A stretch of DNA of 64,000 nucleotides from Methanolobus bombayensis (GTDB lineage: Archaea > Halobacteriota > Methanosarcinia > Methanosarcinales > Methanosarcinaceae), in NCBI RefSeq assembly GCF_017873415.1, contig NZ_JAGGKD010000001.1, forward strand, positions 310,001-374,000, in the 5' to 3' direction. Both the position numbers and the translations under genes were made by a program. Shown here one piece after another: positions 34,381-43,634 of this stretch (its first letter is position 1; the number at the start of each line of letters is the position of its first letter). Below the pieces are notes generated by a model. It did not search any database. It worked only from the letters and a program-made list of their open reading frames with translations, and had not been told where the DNA came from.

Positions 34381-35076
34381 ATGGCAAAAATTAATGCATT
34401 TGCAATCCCAAGGGATGACCTTAATGATAAATTAGGAGGAGGATTTCCTGCCGGTTCACTTGTAGTTATCGAAGGTGGCAGTGGTGGTGGGAAAAGCACA
34501 ATTTCCCAGCGACTTTCATTTGGTTTGAACGAAAATGATGTCAGTGTTACTTTAGTTTCCACACAAATGACAACAAAAGGTTTTATCAACCAGATGTATT
34601 CAATGGATTACCCGATAGCTCCTTTTCTTCTTAATGGCCTTCTTTTATACATACCTGTGATACCACTTGTTCAGGCAGCAAAATCACGTTTCGATTTTAT
34701 TGAGAGGTTAATGGCTGCTGAGGAACTCTTCGAAAAAGATGTTATAATTATTGATACACTTTCATCTCTTATCAAATACAGTGCAAATACTGAAAAAACA
34801 CTTGACCTGATCTCATTCCTCAAGAAACTTAATGGAATGGGAAAAGTTATCATTCTCACAATCGAACCCAACCAGCTCACAGAGGACCTGGCTTCCATGT
34901 TCCGTTCATCCTGTGATGTATACATTACTCTGAAGTCAAAGCCTCTGGGTAGTGAAGTTAAAAGAACTATCGTTGTGAACAAATTTACAGGTGCAAAAGG
35001 TCCGGTGGGTCAGATGATAGGTTTCAGAATAGAGCCGAAAGTAGGCCTTGTAGTAGAGATCGCTTCTGTATCATAA
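34381..35076 (+). CDS. arlH: Archaellum RecA-like protein ArlH
   Basis: 231 residues. Walker A GGSGGGKST, Walker B DVIIIDTLSSL and the KaiC-like fold mark ArlH, which binds ATP (hydrolysis is poor) and docks on ArlI to regulate assembly and rotation. GAGGCGAAG precedes the ATG. It is positioned between arlG and arlI as in all euryarchaeal operons. Confidence 0.92.
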   Translation: MAKINAFAIPRDDLNDKLGGGFPAGSLVVIEGGSGGGKSTISQRLSFGLNENDVSVTLVSTQMTTKGFINQMYSMDYPIAPFLLNGLLLYIPVIPLVQAAKSRFDFIERLMAAEELFEKDVIIIDTLSSLIKYSANTEKTLDLISFLKKLNGMGKVIILTIEPNQLTEDLASMFRSSCDVYITLKSKPLGSEVKRTIVVNKFTGAKGPVGQMIGFRIEPKVGLVVEIASVS

Positions 35077-35095
35077 TCGTAAGAGTCGTGATAAT

Positions 35096-36757
35096 ATGGA
35101 TCAGGAATTTCAAAAAGCAGTTCAAAGAAATCCTCATCTGGGCGAGTATGTTAAAAAGTTCATGCGCGAGACGGGAGAAGATGAACCCACTTTCATGGTA
35201 AGTCTTTCAAAAGACATTGACAGGGATAAAGTGAACGTTATTCTTCCCGTAGGGGATCCTGTGTTTATTCACCTGTATGGTGGTGAAGAGCTGGGTGAGG
35301 TCAATTATTACGGTGTTGAGCCTGAACTTAATGATACTGAAAAGAAGAAGTACAAAACTACTCTTGAGATAATTCTTGAAAAATCTGCCAATGAACCGGT
35401 TCCGGAATCTGAATCTGAACTCAAAGACCTGATCACTAAATTATTCAACGAATCTATTGATATAGGCTCAGGTGGCAACCTTGATGATGATGAAGAAGGA
35501 GGAAAATTTGATATTCTCCAGAAACTCATGCCTGTTCAGAAAAAAGTTCCCATGACCCAGAGAGAGTACAACAAAATTCTCTACCATCTGGAAAGGGATA
35601 TCATTGGATCCGGTCCAATCGAGCCGATCATCAGGGACCCGTATCTTGAAGATATCAGCAGTATAGGTGTGGACAACGTATTTATCGTCCACAAGATATT
35701 TGACACTATTAAAACTGACCTGACATTTGGAGATGAAGAAGGTCTTGACAACTGGCTTCGCAGTATGAGTGAGCGTATCGGTCGTCCGGTGAGTGATGCC
35801 AGGCCGATAGCTGACGGTGCTCTGCCAGATGGTTCTCGTATTAACATTATTTACAGTATCGATGTCAGTAAACGTGGTAGCAGTTTTACCATGCGTAAGT
35901 TCAGTGAGGTTCCTGTAAGTATTATCCAGCTTATAAATTGGGGTGCACTGGATGCAGAAATGGCAGCCTATATGTGGATGTGTCTTGAGAATGGTATGAG
36001 TATTTTCTTTAGTGGTGAAACAGCAAGTGGAAAGACCACAATGCTCAATGCGTGCCTTGCTTTTGTAAATCCAAAGGCCAAGATATTCTCTGCTGAAGAT
36101 ACTGCTGAGGTTCAGCCACCACAACCTGTATGGCAGCAGTTGATCACTCGTGAGGAAGGTCCGCCCGAATCAAGGGTAGATACTTTTGCCCTTCTAAAAG
36201 CGGCTCTCAGGTCAAGACCGAACTATATTATCGTAGGTGAGATCCGAGGAGCCGAAGGTAATGTAGCTTTTCAGGGTATGCAGACAGGTCACCCTGTACT
36301 TGCAACATTTCACGCATCTGCTGTATCAAAGATGATCCAGCGTCTTACGGCTGATCCTATCAATGTACCTGTGACTTTCATCGATAACCTGAATATTGCA
36401 ATGATTCTTTCAGCTGTTTATCGTAAAGGTAAGTTCCTCAGGCGTGCCCTTGCTATTGAGGAAATTGAAGGATACTATGAAGAGATCGGTGGTGTTGCAA
36501 CAAGGGCTGTTTTCCAGTGGGAGCCTGATACTGACACTCACAAGTTCCGTGGTCTGAATAACAGTTACATCCTTGAGGATAAGATAGCCACAAAGCTTGG
36601 TTATGAAGATAAAAGACAGATCTACCAGGATCTTTTCCTCAGGGCCAAAATACTGGAAGAAATGAGGTCCAGAGGAATTGAAGATTATTTTGATGTTCTT
36701 GAGATCATTGTGAATTTCTACAAGCACGGTGTGGATGGGCTTCCATTTGCAATATAA
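35096..36757 (+). CDS. arlI: Archaellum motor ATPase ArlI
   Basis: 553 residues of the type II/IV secretion ATPase superfamily. The Walker A (SGETASGKTTMLN, about residue 305), the Asp box (FSAEDTAEVQ), Walker B (YIIVGEIRGAEG) and the His box (GHPVLATFHA) are intact. ArlI hexamers power both filament assembly and rotation. It has an acidic N-terminal segment. It is translated 10 nt before arlJ. Confidence 0.95.
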   Translation: MDQEFQKAVQRNPHLGEYVKKFMRETGEDEPTFMVSLSKDIDRDKVNVILPVGDPVFIHLYGGEELGEVNYYGVEPELNDTEKKKYKTTLEIILEKSANEPVPESESELKDLITKLFNESIDIGSGGNLDDDEEGGKFDILQKLMPVQKKVPMTQREYNKILYHLERDIIGSGPIEPIIRDPYLEDISSIGVDNVFIVHKIFDTIKTDLTFGDEEGLDNWLRSMSERIGRPVSDARPIADGALPDGSRINIIYSIDVSKRGSSFTMRKFSEVPVSIIQLINWGALDAEMAAYMWMCLENGMSIFFSGETASGKTTMLNACLAFVNPKAKIFSAEDTAEVQPPQPVWQQLITREEGPPESRVDTFALLKAALRSRPNYIIVGEIRGAEGNVAFQGMQTGHPVLATFHASAVSKMIQRLTADPINVPVTFIDNLNIAMILSAVYRKGKFLRRALAIEEIEGYYEEIGGVATRAVFQWEPDTDTHKFRGLNNSYILEDKIATKLGYEDKRQIYQDLFLRAKILEEMRSRGIEDYFDVLEIIVNFYKHGVDGLPFAI

Positions 36758-36766
36758 GGTGATTTT

Positions 36767-38422
36767 GTGAGCTATGATAAAGCATTCAAGAATCTTGGAA
36801 TGGAACCCAAGGTTTATCTCAAGAAATTTGCATTGCCTATCATAGCATTCGGATTTATATTTTCCATACTTCTTCTTGCAATATTGCCTACAATTTTCAC
36901 AGGACCTGCACAATATATACCCTATCTGATACCTCTTGTGTGTATCGTATTTGCTTTCTCTTATCCTCTTTCGATACTGGGTGCCAAAGCTTCCCGTATA
37001 GATAACAATATGCACTACTATATCACCCAGATGGGTTCAATTGCAACAGCAGAAACTCCGAGGATAGATATCGTTAGAATCGTGTCGGAAAATGAAGATT
37101 ATCAGGAACTTGCGGAGGAAACAAGGAAGATATATGATCTTGTAACGGTATGGCATCTGAGTCTTGCAGATTCATGTCGCTTTATTTCCAAAAGGACTCC
37201 TTCTATAATATTTGAGGACTTTCTTGACAGATTTGCACATGCTCTCCAGTCAGGAGAAGATGTAAAAACCTTCCTTTTTGCAGAGCAGAACGTTGTGATG
37301 AACGAGTATGAGGCAATGTACAATGGTGCTCTCTATGTTGTTGAGATCATAAAGGAACTTTTCGTCTCTCTTGTCATGTCACTGATATTCATGGCTTCCT
37401 TTGCTGTTATCATGCCTGTGATAACCGGTATGAACGCAGAACTTCTCATGGGTATAGTAGTTGTTATTTTCCTTGTCACCGATGTCGTCATGCTGATGTT
37501 CACAAAGAGCAAGATTCCAAAGGATCCTGCATGGAGTCAGTCCAGCGATATTACGGAAAACAAACTGAAATTATACCGCTCAATTCCGGTTTCTATTGGA
37601 GGTTGTATTGTGGTTCTTATTGCAGTACTTCTCTATGGTAAAATTGAGACCAGTATAGCTGTTGCAATGGTACTCACTCCTCTGGTGTACACAGGACATG
37701 TTTCCAGAAAAATTGAAAAAGCTATCAGAAGAAAGGATGAGAATTTCCCTGCATTCATTCGCTCTCTTGGAAGCTCTGCCGGTGCAAGAGGTGGTGTTAT
37801 TGATGAGGCTCTCAAGGCATTGAGGGCGCATGACTTCGGACCGCTTACAACTGATGTGAATAATCTCTATAAAATGCTTGTTACCAGAATAGACAAATTC
37901 AGTTCATGGGAACATTTTGCAGTAAATACCGGTAGTAATCTTGTACAGCGTTTTTCTGGAATGTTCGTCCAGGCCACCAATCTTGGTGGTCAGCCTGAAG
38001 TTATAGGCGACATTATCGCAACCAATTTTCACAGGATAGTAACACTCAGGAAAAAAAGATCCCAATCTGCCGGAAGTCTTGTGGGTGTTCTGTATGGTCT
38101 GACCGGTGGTATAGGATTTACTATGTACATTTCCCTTGGTGTGGTGGGATTGATGCAGGATATGTTCTCAGCAGTGGAAATGCCTGCCGGTATGTCCATG
38201 GGCATGATTCTTTACACTAATATAGGTAATCTGGATACTCTTTCTAACATGGTTCTGGCCATCATGATAGGTCATTCCCTGATGTCAGCTCTTCTTATCA
38301 GGGTAGTGGACGGAGGGCATATGCTCAGTGCAACCATAGATTTTGTGATCATGGTCTGGATATCCGGTGCAAGTGCTGTTGTAACAATGGCAGCAGTATC
38401 ATCACTACTGGGTTTGGCCTGA
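36767..38422 (+). CDS. arlJ: Archaellum membrane platform ArlJ
   Basis: 551 residues starting at GTG with AAGGTGAT upstream. About eight to ten hydrophobic segments and two soluble loops (LVSNENEDYQEL-type and KIEKAIRRKDENFPAFIRSLG) are typical of ArlJ/GspF-like platform proteins. It is the last gene of the operon. No archaellin (arlB) or prepilin peptidase follows, and a hairpin at 38441-38459 ends it. Confidence 0.93.
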   Translation: MSYDKAFKNLGMEPKVYLKKFALPIIAFGFIFSILLLAILPTIFTGPAQYIPYLIPLVCIVFAFSYPLSILGAKASRIDNNMHYYITQMGSIATAETPRIDIVRIVSENEDYQELAEETRKIYDLVTVWHLSLADSCRFISKRTPSIIFEDFLDRFAHALQSGEDVKTFLFAEQNVVMNEYEAMYNGALYVVEIIKELFVSLVMSLIFMASFAVIMPVITGMNAELLMGIVVVIFLVTDVVMLMFTKSKIPKDPAWSQSSDITENKLKLYRSIPVSIGGCIVVLIAVLLYGKIETSIAVAMVLTPLVYTGHVSRKIEKAIRRKDENFPAFIRSLGSSAGARGGVIDEALKALRAHDFGPLTTDVNNLYKMLVTRIDKFSSWEHFAVNTGSNLVQRFSGMFVQATNLGGQPEVIGDIIATNFHRIVTLRKKRSQSAGSLVGVLYGLTGGIGFTMYISLGVVGLMQDMFSAVEMPAGMSMGMILYTNIGNLDTLSNMVLAIMIGHSLMSALLIRVVDGGHMLSATIDFVIMVWISGASAVVTMAAVSSLLGLA

Positions 38423-38440
38423 AACAAAAAAGAAAAGTAG

Positions 38441-38459
38441 AAAGGATAGAATATCCTTT
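38441..38459. terminator. Hairpin between convergent arlJ and aksF-like gene
   Basis: AAAGGATA-GAA-TATCCTTT, a perfect 8-bp stem, flanked by A-rich (ACAAAAAAGAAAAG) and T-rich (TTTTCATTC) sequence. It can serve as a terminator in either direction. Confidence 0.55.
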
Positions 38460-39458
38460 TCATTCTAATCTTGTTTTGATGTAGTTAGCTAAAAACTCTC
38501 CTACATCAGATGTAGTGCTCTTTCCTCCAAGGTCAGGAGTGCAAAGGCCCAGATTTAGGGCAGTATCTATAGCTTCTTCCAGAATTGTTGCTTCAGCCAT
38601 GTTCTTGTTCCATTCAAGAAGCATTTTGAGACTGAGTATTGCAGCAAGAGGATTTGCGATATTCTTGCCTGCAATATCCGGTGCACTGCCGTGAACAGGC
38701 TCAAAGAAGGCATATTTTTCGCCAATGTTGGCGCTTGGCAGAAGACCAAGCCCACCCACAAGAGCTCCTGACATATCACTGAGAATATCTCCGAAAAGAT
38801 TGGTGGTGACAATCACATCGTAGTTCCAGGGGTTCTTTATCAGGTTGTATGCAAAGGAATCCACCAGTTCATCGCTATGTGTGACACCTGCATCAGTTGC
38901 AGACTGCCGGCATACATCAAGGAACAGTTTATCGGATTTCATCACATTGGATTTGTGGACTATTGTCAGTTTATTGGTCCTGTTACTGGCAAGTTTGCTT
39001 GCGTAATCTGCAATCCTTTTCGAGCCTTTTTTTGTAACTACTCTTTTAGTGGTGGATATTTCTTCTCCTATCTCTTCAATCCCGGAATAAAGTCCCTCGG
39101 TATTTTCCCTGACGATAATGTAATTGAAATCAGTCCTGTCATGAATTCCCTTTACTGATAGAAGAGGGCGTATTGGACGAACATTTGCATACATATCAAG
39201 TTCTTTCCGTATTGTAAGGAGCACGCTTTTGTAATTCGGATCAGGAGGTGTTGTCACCGCACCAAAAAGGACACAATCACAGTCTTTCAGTGCATCTATA
39301 TCCTCTTCTGTGATTGCAGACCCTGTTCGTTCCCATCTGCCATAACCCAGTTCCATAGGTATTTTTTCCACGTCAAGTCCAAATGCGTCAAGAACTTCAA
39401 GGGCTGCAGGAATTACCTCTTTCCCAACTCCGTCTCCTTCTACAACTGCAAGTTTCAT
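38460..39458 (-). CDS. Homoisocitrate / 3-isopropylmalate dehydrogenase (AksF-like)
   Basis: 332 residues of the beta-decarboxylating dehydrogenase family: VEGDGVGKEV, NYIIVRENTEGLYSG, the metal-binding TTNLFGDILSD, and EPVHGSAPDIAGK. The specificity-region sequence TPPDPNYKSVLLTIRKELDMYANVRP is close to what I recall of methanogen AksF (YKSP..TLRK..) rather than of LeuB. Together with the AksE-like small subunit upstream, this favours homoisocitrate dehydrogenase of the coenzyme B (2-oxosuberate) pathway over leucine biosynthesis. This is inference, and LeuB remains possible. Confidence 0.7.
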   Translation of the reverse strand: MKLAVVEGDGVGKEVIPAALEVLDAFGLDVEKIPMELGYGRWERTGSAITEEDIDALKDCDCVLFGAVTTPPDPNYKSVLLTIRKELDMYANVRPIRPLLSVKGIHDRTDFNYIIVRENTEGLYSGIEEIGEEISTTKRVVTKKGSKRIADYASKLASNRTNKLTIVHKSNVMKSDKLFLDVCRQSATDAGVTHSDELVDSFAYNLIKNPWNYDVIVTTNLFGDILSDMSGALVGGLGLLPSANIGEKYAFFEPVHGSAPDIAGKNIANPLAAILSLKMLLEWNKNMAEATILEEAIDTALNLGLCTPDLGGKSTTSDVGEFLANYIKTRLE

Positions 39459-39482
39459 GTCAAATCCCCAATCATTCCTTTA

Positions 39483-40352
39483 TTATAAATTGTCTTTCTT
39501 ACCAGAAAGCTTTAGCTCCTGGACAAGATCCCTGATTGCCATTGTCACATCAAATTCCGAAGCACCCCAGTGTACAACTGCTCCTCTGATGCCACCTATG
39601 GTAACAATTCCTGAATTCTCTGCACGACAGCATCTTGTGATAAAAATCTTTGTGGGTTTGAATATATCTGATTTGAAGGGACAGATATTCACAAACGAAT
39701 ATTTGATTCCCGGAAATCTGGACTCAAAAAGACTCTTTGAGATCTCACAACCCACCAGCAAAGCTCCATCCTCATCGATAACATCGCAATCCAGACATTT
39801 TCCTTTCAGTCCGGAAGAAGAACATGGGAATACAGTATTTTCTCCTTCAAATTGTCTAAGGTCTGTAAGATTCTCTGTGAACCGAATAGACAGATCTCCC
39901 CATACTCCACTTTTTTCTATTCTGCGAACAACACTTGCAAGCCAGGAAGGTTCAGGTGGAAAAATATCAACAATCTCAATCTCAATAATCTCAGAAGGAT
40001 CAGGTTTGTGTACGAATGTCAGATGTTTGTCTATCCCTGTAAATATGACCGTATTAATTTTTTCATTGCAGATGTCTGCTGCTATATCTATGAGAAGCGC
40101 CCTATCTTTGATATTAAGTTCCTTCTCATAACGTATGATCTCTTCTCCGGAGGCTAGTTCTTTCAGGTTTGTAGCATCCCTGAGCAGTCCATCTCCCTGG
40201 TGTTCCACTTCAAAAAGTGAATAGGTTCCGTTTTCACAGTTTTCAACAATTAAGTATTTGGTAAGGAAGTAGATTCGTCTGTCCTCACCGTCAGGCATAT
40301 CTTTGCTGTGCCCGATGTATTTGTATTCATCCGGAAATATCATTTTAGACAT
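39483..40352 (-). CDS. Conserved protein of unknown function between aksE- and aksF-like genes
   Basis: 289 residues, no signal peptide or membrane segment. The N-terminal part is beta-rich (IYFLTKYLIVENCENGTYSLFEVEHQ). The C-terminal half contains several Cys pairs: FPCSSSGLKGKCLDCD, LVGC, VNIC and ITRCC. These could ligate a metal or cluster. The last segment (GGIRGAVVHWGASEFDVTMAIRDLV) is helical. I do not recognise a named family. It sits 2 nt after the AksE-like gene and 24 nt before the AksF-like gene, so its function is probably linked to theirs. Confidence 0.75.
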   Translation of the reverse strand: MSKMIFPDEYKYIGHSKDMPDGEDRRIYFLTKYLIVENCENGTYSLFEVEHQGDGLLRDATNLKELASGEEIIRYEKELNIKDRALLIDIAADICNEKINTVIFTGIDKHLTFVHKPDPSEIIEIEIVDIFPPEPSWLASVVRRIEKSGVWGDLSIRFTENLTDLRQFEGENTVFPCSSSGLKGKCLDCDVIDEDGALLVGCEISKSLFESRFPGIKYSFVNICPFKSDIFKPTKIFITRCCRAENSGIVTIGGIRGAVVHWGASEFDVTMAIRDLVQELKLSGKKDNL

Positions 40353-40354
40353 AA

Positions 40355-40843
40355 TTATTGTTTGTTCTTCTGTGCTTTTCTGTGTGCTACAAGGCCACCA
40401 TCAGTAAGAATCTCAAGCAGGAAGTCAGGAAGTTTGTTACCCTGGAAGACTTTGCCATTTACTTTCACGATTCCTTCTGGTAAATTAATCTCAACTTCGT
40501 CGCCTTCATTACACTGAACGTCTGCTTCCATTAATGGAAGACCTACATTAATGGCATTTCTGAAAAAGATTCTTCCAAATGACTTGGCGACTACACAGCC
40601 TACTCCTGCATATTTAAGTGCCAGAGCAGCTTGCTCTCTGGATGATCCACAACCAAAGTTGTCATCTGCAACAATGATATCGCCTTTCTGTATTTTCTGA
40701 GAGAATCCAGGGTCGATCCCTTCCATGGCATGATCTGCAAAGACCTGCATGTCCTTTGTTCGCAGGTATTTTCCGGGAATTATTACATCGGTATCGATAT
40801 CACTGCCGTATATCCATGCTTTTCCCTTGATTATATTGTCCAA
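40355..40843 (-). CDS. Homoaconitase small subunit-like (AksE) / LeuD family
   Basis: 162 residues of the aconitase-family small subunit ([35 protein letters not shown]). The flexible loop reads GKYLRTKD with Arg28-Thr29. Published work on MJ1271 showed that Arg-Thr in this loop marks the homoaconitase class, while isopropylmalate isomerases have hydrophobic residues (Val-Tyr type). The protein therefore probably pairs with an AksD large subunit elsewhere for 2-oxosuberate synthesis (coenzyme B). It is the first gene of the three-gene minus-strand unit. Confidence 0.75.
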   Translation of the reverse strand: MDNIIKGKAWIYGSDIDTDVIIPGKYLRTKDMQVFADHAMEGIDPGFSQKIQKGDIIVADDNFGCGSSREQAALALKYAGVGCVVAKSFGRIFFRNAINVGLPLMEADVQCNEGDEVEINLPEGIVKVNGKVFQGNKLPDFLLEILTDGGLVAHRKAQKNKQ

Positions 40844-40933
40844 TATATCACCTTATGGCTAGCTTCTGCATGATGTTATTTGTAGATGTCGGAAATGAAG
40901 TAAAAATGTAAAAAAGAGGAGAATGGGAAAGAA

Positions 40934-43393
40934 TTAAATTTCGATTACATTCCCATTCAAAACATCTGTTTCACTAACACTGACCTGTTGTGTGGTGTCT
41001 CCATAACTTATCACATAAGGTCCTGTTGGCATGGTATCGAATTGTGTTTCTCCTTCAATAGGTCCTGTTGTTGAATAAGGGACTGTGAATGAGTAAGTTC
41101 CGTCAGATGTTGTGGTTTGAGTGTATGTGAACGTTCTCATCTGGCTGGTCAGTATTGTGTTGCTGATAGTCACTGTCTCATTAGCAGGAGCTGTTCCGGT
41201 AATTGTGGCACCTTCAACGTATTCGAAGATTTTTACATAACCTGAATTTTCTTCTTCCAGGTTTCCACCAAAAAGAACGTTGTAGACATTCTTGTATCCT
41301 GTTTCCTGACTGTTTCCTATTGGTGATTCATGAACCATACGATATTGTTTCAGTCCGTTACCATCAAACATGTGGAGTCTTGCTTCCATCGAGTTAAAAT
41401 ATCTTTGTCCGGGAACATTCATGTATCCTGAATCGGTCTGCACCTGTACATAATAATCAGCAGTATCCAGTGTCCATGCTGTCATTGCATAGAATTTCCC
41501 AGTTGCCATTTCAACATCAGAGACTATATAGCGTGCCCCTGCTTTGTCAGGGTCTGGATGGACTGCTTCTAGGACTTCTGTGGCCTCTTCTTCAGATGGT
41601 GCTGTGAAGAAAGTTGATGCACCTGGTCTGTTCTCTTGTTCTATGCTATTTCTTCTTCCACCAATTCCCTGTTGGAATGGATTTGCATTTGGAATACGGT
41701 GTCCAATGACCTCTATCCAGTGTCCGTAGTCCCACCAGGACATCACACCGTATGCGGTTTCTGGGTATTGGTAGCTTTCGCCATCAGCAGGAATCTCATA
41801 GTTTTCATAGTAGTCAAGTCCTGGATCAGGAGTGTTATATCTTAACCATTGGGTTGCTTCTATCCAGTAACCATTTGGTCCACCTGTCCCCTGATTTTGC
41901 TGCGTTGCAAGACTATAACTTGGATATACCATGATCAGCAATATGAATATGGCTGAGAGTATGTGCATGGCCTTAATGTTTTTAGCATTGAACGTTTTTG
42001 ATTTGATACTGTCTATCAGGCTTTGCCAGCCGGCAAAATTCAGAATTTCAATACCTATCCATGCGCTGAGGATTGCTGCATTTACTGAATAATAATATGC
42101 AAAACGGTTCTGCTGAAGCATTGCCCATATTATCATAAGTGTCCAGACTAAAAGGAATATTTTGTCTGGAGTATTCTTCTGGGTGAATGCTTTGTAGATT
42201 AGTATTGCAAGTGCGATGAAAGAGATGTATCCAAGGGCGCCGAAGTTGTACCAGAGGGGTTGCAGGGAAAACTGACCACCTATGGAGAGGAGAGGGGAGG
42301 CTTCTGCTACTGTTAGGCCGCCACCTGTACGCATGAAATAGCTGAATACGCTGGTGATCAGGGAGTACGCTGATTCTGAGAAAAGTTTTGCTGCAAGGAC
42401 CCCTATTATGAAAAGGGTAGCAATTGAAACAGGGAAGTAATAATTTTTAAGTCCTTTATGTTTTGAAACAATAGATATCCCGGTTAATATCGGAAATGCT
42501 ATGATACCTGCAAGAAGACCTTTAATGTATAGAGATTTTGTTCCTCCCAAGTAGGGTGTCATAAGTACCATTATCAATGCAATAAAGAAGATGATCATTC
42601 CACTTATTGCGAGATAGTCCGTGCTTTTTCCATGCATATGATTAATAATATGCTGGACAGTAATGTAAACGCCAATTATAAATGAGAAGAATAATGCTCC
42701 TTTCCATGCGAGTGAGTAGGCTCCCAGGGCAATTCCTGTTAGAATAAGATAGGGAATTGCAGGTTTTATTGGATTTAAATTCATTTCTTTCAAATCAGAA
42801 AAGGTAATTTTATTTTGATCTGCCTTTTTTATTGCCATTATGAGGAACATGGCCACTACAGTGCTAAGCAATGTTTCTGCAATATGATGGTCATTGAACC
42901 CTATTATGGATCTTGAAAGAAACTGACCACAGGAAATTGCGATTAAAAAGGATGCTAACAAACCTGTCCTTTTATTGAATAACCATTTCCCAACAAAATA
43001 TGTAGGAATTACAACAAGAGCTCCTAATATGGAAGGATAGTATGCACTTATTGTGTAAATGAGGTTTTGATCTGGATTTCCAACACCAAGTACCCATATT
43101 ATTGTAGCAAGAACTAGGTCAAATAGTGGTGCAAATACCTGATCAGTGCCGTTTGGGAATTGTGTATATGCATCAAACCACAACATATGTGGAAAGTTAT
43201 GGATAATTGATTCTACATTTCGAAAGTGGTACCAAGGATCATTGCCACCGAATCTCACGAAAGTGTCAGATATGAAAACACCGGCTTTAGGAACTGTTCG
43301 GATGTAAAATGCTATTAGAAAGGATATTACCACACCTATCAGGTATGGTAAACCGTTTTTAATATCAAATGATTTTTTTTTCTCGTCTTCCAT
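40934..43393 (-). CDS. aglB: Oligosaccharyltransferase AglB
   Basis: 819 residues. About 13 N-terminal membrane helices carry the acidic DXD-type motif in FGGNDPWYHFRNVE. The conserved soluble motif WWDYGHW (residues about 553-559) follows, and the C-terminal part is a beta-rich domain (TGTAPANETVTISN..., ending GNVIEI). AglB transfers lipid-linked glycans to Asn in NxS/T sequons on S-layer proteins and archaellins. It lies beside the IS region and opposes the nonulosonate island. The archaellum operon is also close, so glycosylated archaella are plausible. Confidence 0.95.
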   Translation of the reverse strand: MEDEKKKSFDIKNGLPYLIGVVISFLIAFYIRTVPKAGVFISDTFVRFGGNDPWYHFRNVESIIHNFPHMLWFDAYTQFPNGTDQVFAPLFDLVLATIIWVLGVGNPDQNLIYTISAYYPSILGALVVIPTYFVGKWLFNKRTGLLASFLIAISCGQFLSRSIIGFNDHHIAETLLSTVVAMFLIMAIKKADQNKITFSDLKEMNLNPIKPAIPYLILTGIALGAYSLAWKGALFFSFIIGVYITVQHIINHMHGKSTDYLAISGMIIFFIALIMVLMTPYLGGTKSLYIKGLLAGIIAFPILTGISIVSKHKGLKNYYFPVSIATLFIIGVLAAKLFSESAYSLITSVFSYFMRTGGGLTVAEASPLLSIGGQFSLQPLWYNFGALGYISFIALAILIYKAFTQKNTPDKIFLLVWTLMIIWAMLQQNRFAYYYSVNAAILSAWIGIEILNFAGWQSLIDSIKSKTFNAKNIKAMHILSAIFILLIMVYPSYSLATQQNQGTGGPNGYWIEATQWLRYNTPDPGLDYYENYEIPADGESYQYPETAYGVMSWWDYGHWIEVIGHRIPNANPFQQGIGGRRNSIEQENRPGASTFFTAPSEEEATEVLEAVHPDPDKAGARYIVSDVEMATGKFYAMTAWTLDTADYYVQVQTDSGYMNVPGQRYFNSMEARLHMFDGNGLKQYRMVHESPIGNSQETGYKNVYNVLFGGNLEEENSGYVKIFEYVEGATITGTAPANETVTISNTILTSQMRTFTYTQTTTSDGTYSFTVPYSTTGPIEGETQFDTMPTGPYVISYGDTTQQVSVSETDVLNGNVIEI

Positions 43394-43545
43394 TATTATT
43401 CCCCTGCTAAATTAGTATTATTTTAATGATTGCTAAATATATTGTAGCGCAGACTAATTAGTGTCTCTGATAAATATAGATATTGTAGGTGGTAGCTCAT
43501 ATCCGGTTGATAGTAACCCCCAGTTTGACAGTTTCCACTCTTTCC

Positions 43546-43567
43546 CAAAGAGAATGTCTTCTCTTTG
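43546..43567. repeat. Inverted repeat near transposase remnant
   Basis: CAAAGAGAA (43546-43554) and TTCTCTTTG (43559-43567), a perfect 9-bp inverted repeat with loop TGTC. It lies upstream of aglB, between it and the decayed transposase, with a nearby GACAGTTT repeated at 43525 and 43606. It is probably part of the old element's end or its terminator. Confidence 0.45.
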
Positions 43568-43634
43568 AACCCAAAATTTTCGTTTTTTTGTCAGGAAAAC
43601 CTATTCGACAGTTTAAATAATTTCAGCTAAGTTG

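Noticed and set aside
35468-36124. 218-codon antisense open frame opposite arlI
   Set aside because: Rich in His, Cys and Thr with no ribosome site; it mirrors the codon pattern of arlI.
36410-37015. 201-codon antisense frame across arlI and arlJ
   Set aside because: Composition is unlike proteins here, with no start signal, and it spans two well-supported genes on the other strand.
40355-40843. Plain LeuD (leucine) assignment
   Set aside because: The YLRT loop fits homoaconitase better; kept only as an alternative.
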